The notes beneath the pieces are model-generated. The model was not told where the DNA came from. It did no database searches and worked only from the letters and a program-made list of their open reading frames with translations. DNA of 64,000 nt, taken from positions 124,001 through 188,000 of the forward strand of contig CBDDGJ010000003.1 in NCBI GenBank assembly GCA_965227805.1, given 5' to 3'. Made by a program: the position numbers and the translations under genes. Below, one piece after another: positions 60,779 through 64,000 of the stretch; within the stretch, counting starts at the first letter, position 1; every line of letters begins with the position of its first letter. This DNA comes from CBDDGJ01 sp965227805 (lineage in GTDB: Bacteria > Pseudomonadota > Alphaproteobacteria > RS24).

Positions 60779-61819
60779 TTAATGCGCTTTAGAAAGAATA
60801 TAACGCATGACCCGAATATGTTCCAATGCACGCCCCGTTCCCAAAGCAACGCAAGATAGCGGATCATCCGCAATGCTTACTGGCAAATCAGTATCTGTGC
60901 GTAGCACCTGATCAAGATTGCGTAATAAAGCACCACCACCGGTAAGCACGATCCCCTTATCAACAATATCCGCCGCAAGCTCGGGGGGCGTGGCTTCCAA
61001 TGCCATTTTCACAGCCTCTATAATCACACCAACAGGTTCAGATAATGCCTCAACCAATTCATAGCGCGAAATTTGTGCCTCACGCGGCACCCCCCTAATC
61101 AAGTCACGCCCTTTAATTTTCACCTGTATGTCGCCTTCATCTTTGGATAGATATGCCGCACCGTATTTTTTCTTTATATCTTCGGCGCTAGATTCCCCAA
61201 GCAACAAATTATGATGCCGCCGAATATAAGCGATGAGCGCTTCATCCATTTTATCACCGCCCACACGCACCGAACGCGAATAAACAATACCGCCAAGAGA
61301 TAAAACAGCAACTTCGGTCGTGCCCCCGCCAATATCAACCACCATAGATCCGGTAGGTTCGGTAATCGGAAGCCCCGCGCCAATCGCTGCCGCTATTGGC
61401 TCTTCAATAAGATAAACCCGCCGCGCGCCAGCCGATATGGTGCTCTCATGAATGGCACGCCGCTCAACTGCCGTGGCTCCCGAGGGCACACAAACAATAA
61501 CCTGCGGATTGGCAAAAGACCGGCGATTATGCACTTTACGAATAAAATGCTTAATCATTTCTTCGGTAATATCGAAATCGGCAATCACACCATCGCGCAT
61601 AGGGCGAATGGCGCGGGTATTTCCCGGTGTGCGCCCGAGCATTATTTTGGCTTCATCCCCCACAGCAAGCACTTTATGCCGCCCATTCATTTCCAAAATA
61701 GCAACAACCGAAGGTTCGCTCAATACGATGCCGCGTCCCTTCACATAAACCAGCGTATTTGCTGTGCCCAAATCAATCGCCATATCGGCAGAAAACATTG
61801 CGAGTAAACTATTGAACAT
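60779..61819 (-). CDS. mreB: Rod-shape-determining actin homologue MreB
   Basis: A 346-residue actin-fold ATPase that forms membrane-bound filaments guiding lateral-wall synthesis. The nucleotide site has phosphate-1 'AIDLGTANTLVYVKGRGIV', phosphate-2 'MVVDIGGGTTEVAVLSLGG' and the adenosine loop 'GIVLTGGGALLRNLDQVL'. AAGGAAAAG precedes the ATG. It opens the mre operon, 19 bp after leuA; leuA, mre, rodA and the M20 gene all point the same way. Confidence 0.96.
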   Translation of the reverse strand: MFNSLLAMFSADMAIDLGTANTLVYVKGRGIVLSEPSVVAILEMNGRHKVLAVGDEAKIMLGRTPGNTRAIRPMRDGVIADFDITEEMIKHFIRKVHNRRSFANPQVIVCVPSGATAVERRAIHESTISAGARRVYLIEEPIAAAIGAGLPITEPTGSMVVDIGGGTTEVAVLSLGGIVYSRSVRVGGDKMDEALIAYIRRHHNLLLGESSAEDIKKKYGAAYLSKDEGDIQVKIKGRDLIRGVPREAQISRYELVEALSEPVGVIIEAVKMALEATPPELAADIVDKGIVLTGGGALLRNLDQVLRTDTDLPVSIADDPLSCVALGTGRALEHIRVMRYILSKAH

Positions 61820-61838
61820 TCTTTTCCTTTACCACATG

Positions 61839-63413
61839 CTATAGCGATATTTGCGACGGTTCCATAGCCCCACGCTCCCGCTTTACCATCAATTTATTCA
61901 ATGCGCTTATATAGGCACGCACCGAAGCGACCAGCGTATCTGTATCGCTACCACGCCCTTGCGCCAAACGGCCTTCCTCCTCCAAGCGCACACTTACCTC
62001 GGCCTGGGCATCCGTTCCCTGTGTTACGGCATGCACCTGATACAGCTGTAAATTGGCACTATGGGGAATAATCGCCCGAATTGCATTAAAGGCGGCATCA
62101 ACCGGCCCGTCGCCCGTATTATGCGCGCTTACGTCTTTGTCGTCAATATTTAATACCAAATCTGCCGATTGTGGTCCATGCGAACCGGCAATGACACGTA
62201 AAGAAACAAATTTTATCGTCTCATGTGCCTGGGCAATTTCGCTATCCAGCAAAGCAATAATATCATCGTCAAAGACATGCTTTTTTTTGTCGGCCAATTC
62301 CTTAAAACGAACAAACACATCCTGTAATTGATTATCATTCACCCTATAGCCTAATTGTTCGATTTTTTGGCGCAGGGCGTGACGTCCGGAATGTTTGCCC
62401 ATCACCAAAGATGATTTAGCAATACCAACACTTTCCGGCGTCATAATCTCATAAGTTTGATTATGCTTTAACATGCCATCTTGATGGATACCGCTTTCAT
62501 GCGCAAAGGCATTTTGCCCAACAATCGCTTTATTATATTGCACGGGAAAAGCCGTTGCTGCCGATACATGTTTAGACGCGCGCGCTAAAAATGTGGTGTC
62601 TATATTTGTCCATTGCGCCATTAAATCATTACGCACATTTAAGGCCATAACCACTTCTTCCAAAGCCGCATTGCCAGCGCGTTCGCCTAAACCGTTTATG
62701 GTGCATTCTATCTGACGCGCACCGGCACGCACACCGGCCAATGAATTTGCCACGGCCAAGCCTAAATCATTATGACAATGGGTTGATAAAATAACCTTGT
62801 CAATATTTGGCACACGATTGCGCAACATGGTGATAATATCAAAATATTCTTCTGGCATTGTATAGCCGACCGTATCGGGAATATTGATTGTGGTTGCGCC
62901 GGCTTTAATGGCAAGCTCTACGGTGCGACATAAAAAGTCGCGTTCGGTGCGGGTGGCATCTTCTGGCGACCATTCTACATTATCTGTCCAGTTTCGTGCA
63001 TGGGAAACACTTGCGGCAACCGCCTCGGCCACATCCTCGGCTTGCATTTGCAATTTATATTTCATATGCACCGGACTTGTAGAAATAAATGTGTGAATGC
63101 GTGGGTTTTTTGCCGGTTTTACTGCCTCGCCAGCGCGGTCAATATCTTTTATCCCCGCGCGTGCCAAGCCGCATATTTGCGCATTACGGGCAATTTTAGC
63201 AACTTCGCTTACAGCTTCAAAATCCCCAATAGAGGCGATTGGAAAACCGGCCTCAATCACGTCAACGCCCATTTCATCCAAAATTTCGGCAATTTGTATT
63301 TTTTCTTCTAACGTCATAGAGGCGCCTGGTGATTGTTCACCGTCACGCAATGTTGTATCGAAAATAACAACCTTATCCGTTTCTGACTTTACATATTTTT
63401 TATCATGACTCAT
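61839..63413 (-). CDS. leuA: 2-Isopropylmalate synthase
   Basis: A 524-residue enzyme condensing 2-ketoisovalerate with acetyl-CoA, the committed step to leucine. 'IFDTTLRDGEQSPGASMTLE' is diagnostic; 'VILSTHCHNDLGLAVANSLA' carries the metal His pair, and 'ECTINGLGERAGNAALEEVV' follows. The C-terminal allosteric domain for leucine feedback is present (about 390-515). The 298-bp leader holds a promoter, a leucine-bearing leader peptide and a hairpin, so attenuation is likely. Confidence 0.95.
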   Translation of the reverse strand: MSHDKKYVKSETDKVVIFDTTLRDGEQSPGASMTLEEKIQIAEILDEMGVDVIEAGFPIASIGDFEAVSEVAKIARNAQICGLARAGIKDIDRAGEAVKPAKNPRIHTFISTSPVHMKYKLQMQAEDVAEAVAASVSHARNWTDNVEWSPEDATRTERDFLCRTVELAIKAGATTINIPDTVGYTMPEEYFDIITMLRNRVPNIDKVILSTHCHNDLGLAVANSLAGVRAGARQIECTINGLGERAGNAALEEVVMALNVRNDLMAQWTNIDTTFLARASKHVSAATAFPVQYNKAIVGQNAFAHESGIHQDGMLKHNQTYEIMTPESVGIAKSSLVMGKHSGRHALRQKIEQLGYRVNDNQLQDVFVRFKELADKKKHVFDDDIIALLDSEIAQAHETIKFVSLRVIAGSHGPQSADLVLNIDDKDVSAHNTGDGPVDAAFNAIRAIIPHSANLQLYQVHAVTQGTDAQAEVSVRLEEEGRLAQGRGSDTDTLVASVRAYISALNKLMVKRERGAMEPSQISL

Positions 63414-63458
63414 GTGCTTAATCCTTTTACCTTTAAGTATTTATTCTGTGTGAAATAT

Positions 63459-63500
63459 CCCCTAAAGCGCATGGGCATGAAATGCCGCCCGCTCTAGGGG
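63459..63500 (-). promoter_or_regulatory. Leader hairpin upstream of leuA (candidate attenuator)
   Basis: In the minus-strand leader, CCCCTAGAGCG pairs with CGCTTTAGGGG (11 bp, one G-T), enclosing an inner hairpin GGCAT/ATGCC. The leader peptide's stop codon lies inside its first arm. The sequence after it (ATATTTC) lacks a clear T-run, so it is not a textbook terminator. Confidence 0.6.
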
Positions 63501-63613
63501 CAGGTAAGGCGTAGGACGCACAAAGATAGACGATTGATATGGCTATAAGCAATAGATATCGCGTCCCCTTGACAGGGTGTATTTTCTATCAGCATTGTTG
63601 AGCATATAGACAT
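63494..63613 (-). CDS. leuA leader peptide, 39 aa
   Basis: A short frame whose end reads '...INRLSLCVLRLTCP' with four leucine codons (CTA, TTG, CTA, CTT) in eight codons; two are CTA, often a rare codon. The TAG lies in the 5' arm of the hairpin at 63459-63500. GGGA stands 5 nt before the ATG at 63613; an internal ATG at 63595 is an alternative start. Ribosome stalling at the leucine codons would free upstream RNA, as in trp-type attenuation. Confidence 0.6.
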   Translation of the reverse strand: MSICSTMLIENTPCQGDAISIAYSHINRLSLCVLRLTCP

Positions 63614-63650
63614 AAATGTCCCACCGCTATTTTACTTATAACCAACTGTT

Positions 63651-63678
63651 TATATAGCAAAAACAAATAGGAATGCAA
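63651..63678 (-). promoter_or_regulatory. Promoter of the leuA leader
   Basis: Minus-strand TTGCAT (63673-63678) and TATATA (63651-63656) are 16 bp apart. Transcription would start near 63645, about 32 nt before the leader peptide's ATG. Confidence 0.5.
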
Positions 63679-63712
63679 GTTTATATTTATAAAAACCCTA
63701 GCCATGACCGGT

Positions 63713-64000
63713 TTATTTTTCTTGCATATGTTGAATGAGAAAATCCATAACGGCACGCACATGGGCTAATTTTGCCAGATCGGGGCGGGTAAGCAACCAT
63801 ATTTCCAGCCGCCCAATAAGCGTGCTATCGGCTAGGCATTTTAGCATCTCATATTTATCTGCCAGCACACAGGGTAAAGCCGTAATCCCAATGCCGCATT
63901 GTGCTGCTTTAAGACGCACAATGGCGGAGGAGGAACGCATAATAATATCGGCATCGCGTTGTGCATGTGATAACCACCATATGGGGCCAATGGGCGTTTC
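63713..64000 (-). CDS. LysR family regulator, C-terminal part
   Basis: The last 95 codons of a LysR-type regulator; the reading frame stays open to the right edge. 'VRLKAAQCGIGITALPCVLA' is the effector-domain end typical of the family (x-x-G-x-G-I-x-x-L-P), followed by 'LEIWLLTRPDLAKLAHVRAV' and a final helix. The helix-turn-helix part lies outside. No link to leuA is shown; its 3' end is 35 bp upstream of the leuA promoter. Confidence 0.85.
   Translation of the reverse strand, partial: ETPIGPIWWLSHAQRDADIIMRSSSAIVRLKAAQCGIGITALPCVLADKYEMLKCLADSTLIGRLEIWLLTRPDLAKLAHVRAVMDFLIQHMQEK

Overview
The window is a dense, low-to-mid GC stretch of an alphaproteobacterial chromosome. The lineage call rests on several independent signs: 5-aminolevulinate synthase (C4 haem pathway) next to ferrochelatase, the order mreB-mreC-mreD-mrdA-rodA, a ParE of the alphaproteobacterial type, DUF1285/CoA pyrophosphatase/DUF6111/CCA-transferase in one run, and a tRNA-His that has A73 and lacks the usual G-1. 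An AcuI/YhdH-type acrylyl-CoA reductase, two CurA-like reductases and an acyl-CoA synthetase suit a heterotroph, possibly marine, but the genus cannot be named from this window.

Layout. 0-6.5 kb (minus): CCA-transferase (cut by the edge), DUF6111-like, CoA pyrophosphatase, DUF1285, GNAT, Ca/Na antiporter; then an A/T-rich islet with a possible small RNA and a DUF3800 gene; then an orphan gene, TesB and a GST. 6.6-14 kb: a small membrane protein and a desaturase (+), a GST/TauD/XdhC/MocA operon (-), and a divergent acyl-CoA synthetase/2-hydroxyacid dehydrogenase pair (+). 14-18.7 kb: a repeat-bearing coiled-coil protein, a marR-acg operon with a readable promoter/operator, an acyltransferase, and a TIR-like plus membrane-protein pair directly behind tRNA-Met. 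18.9-34.8 kb is mostly metabolic: pssA, psd, cimA, gltX, nadE, two reductases, class II DAHP synthase, acuI, pyrC, GT9, ygfZ, a KAS III and an NrtR-like regulator. 34.9-41.4 kb is envelope-centred: porin, MFS transporter and a five-gene secreted/envelope operon (LPP20 lipoprotein, beta-barrel, periplasmic protein, TlpA thioredoxin, PEGA protein). 41.5-47.3 kb: tRNA-His, a small conserved gene, a Fe(III)-type permease, a structured RNA ahead of an unknown 90-residue protein, a nitronate monooxygenase, argC and an OYE-family enzyme. 47.4-54.9 kb (+): parE, a TraF-like barrel, hemA-hemH-DUF3108, a cold-shock protein, grxC. 54.9-64 kb (-): an M20 peptidase at the end of the rod-shape operon, then leuA with a leader peptide and hairpin, and a LysR gene cut by the right edge.

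Most promising for new biology: the MTH538/ThsB-like TIR gene with its three-helix membrane partner behind tRNA-Met (candidate two-gene defence system); the roughly 200-nt structured RNA at 43.5-43.75 kb with a strong terminator just before a ribosome-binding site; the leucine leader of leuA; and the LPP20/PEGA envelope operon. All RNA structures were paired by eye, and no similarity search was possible.
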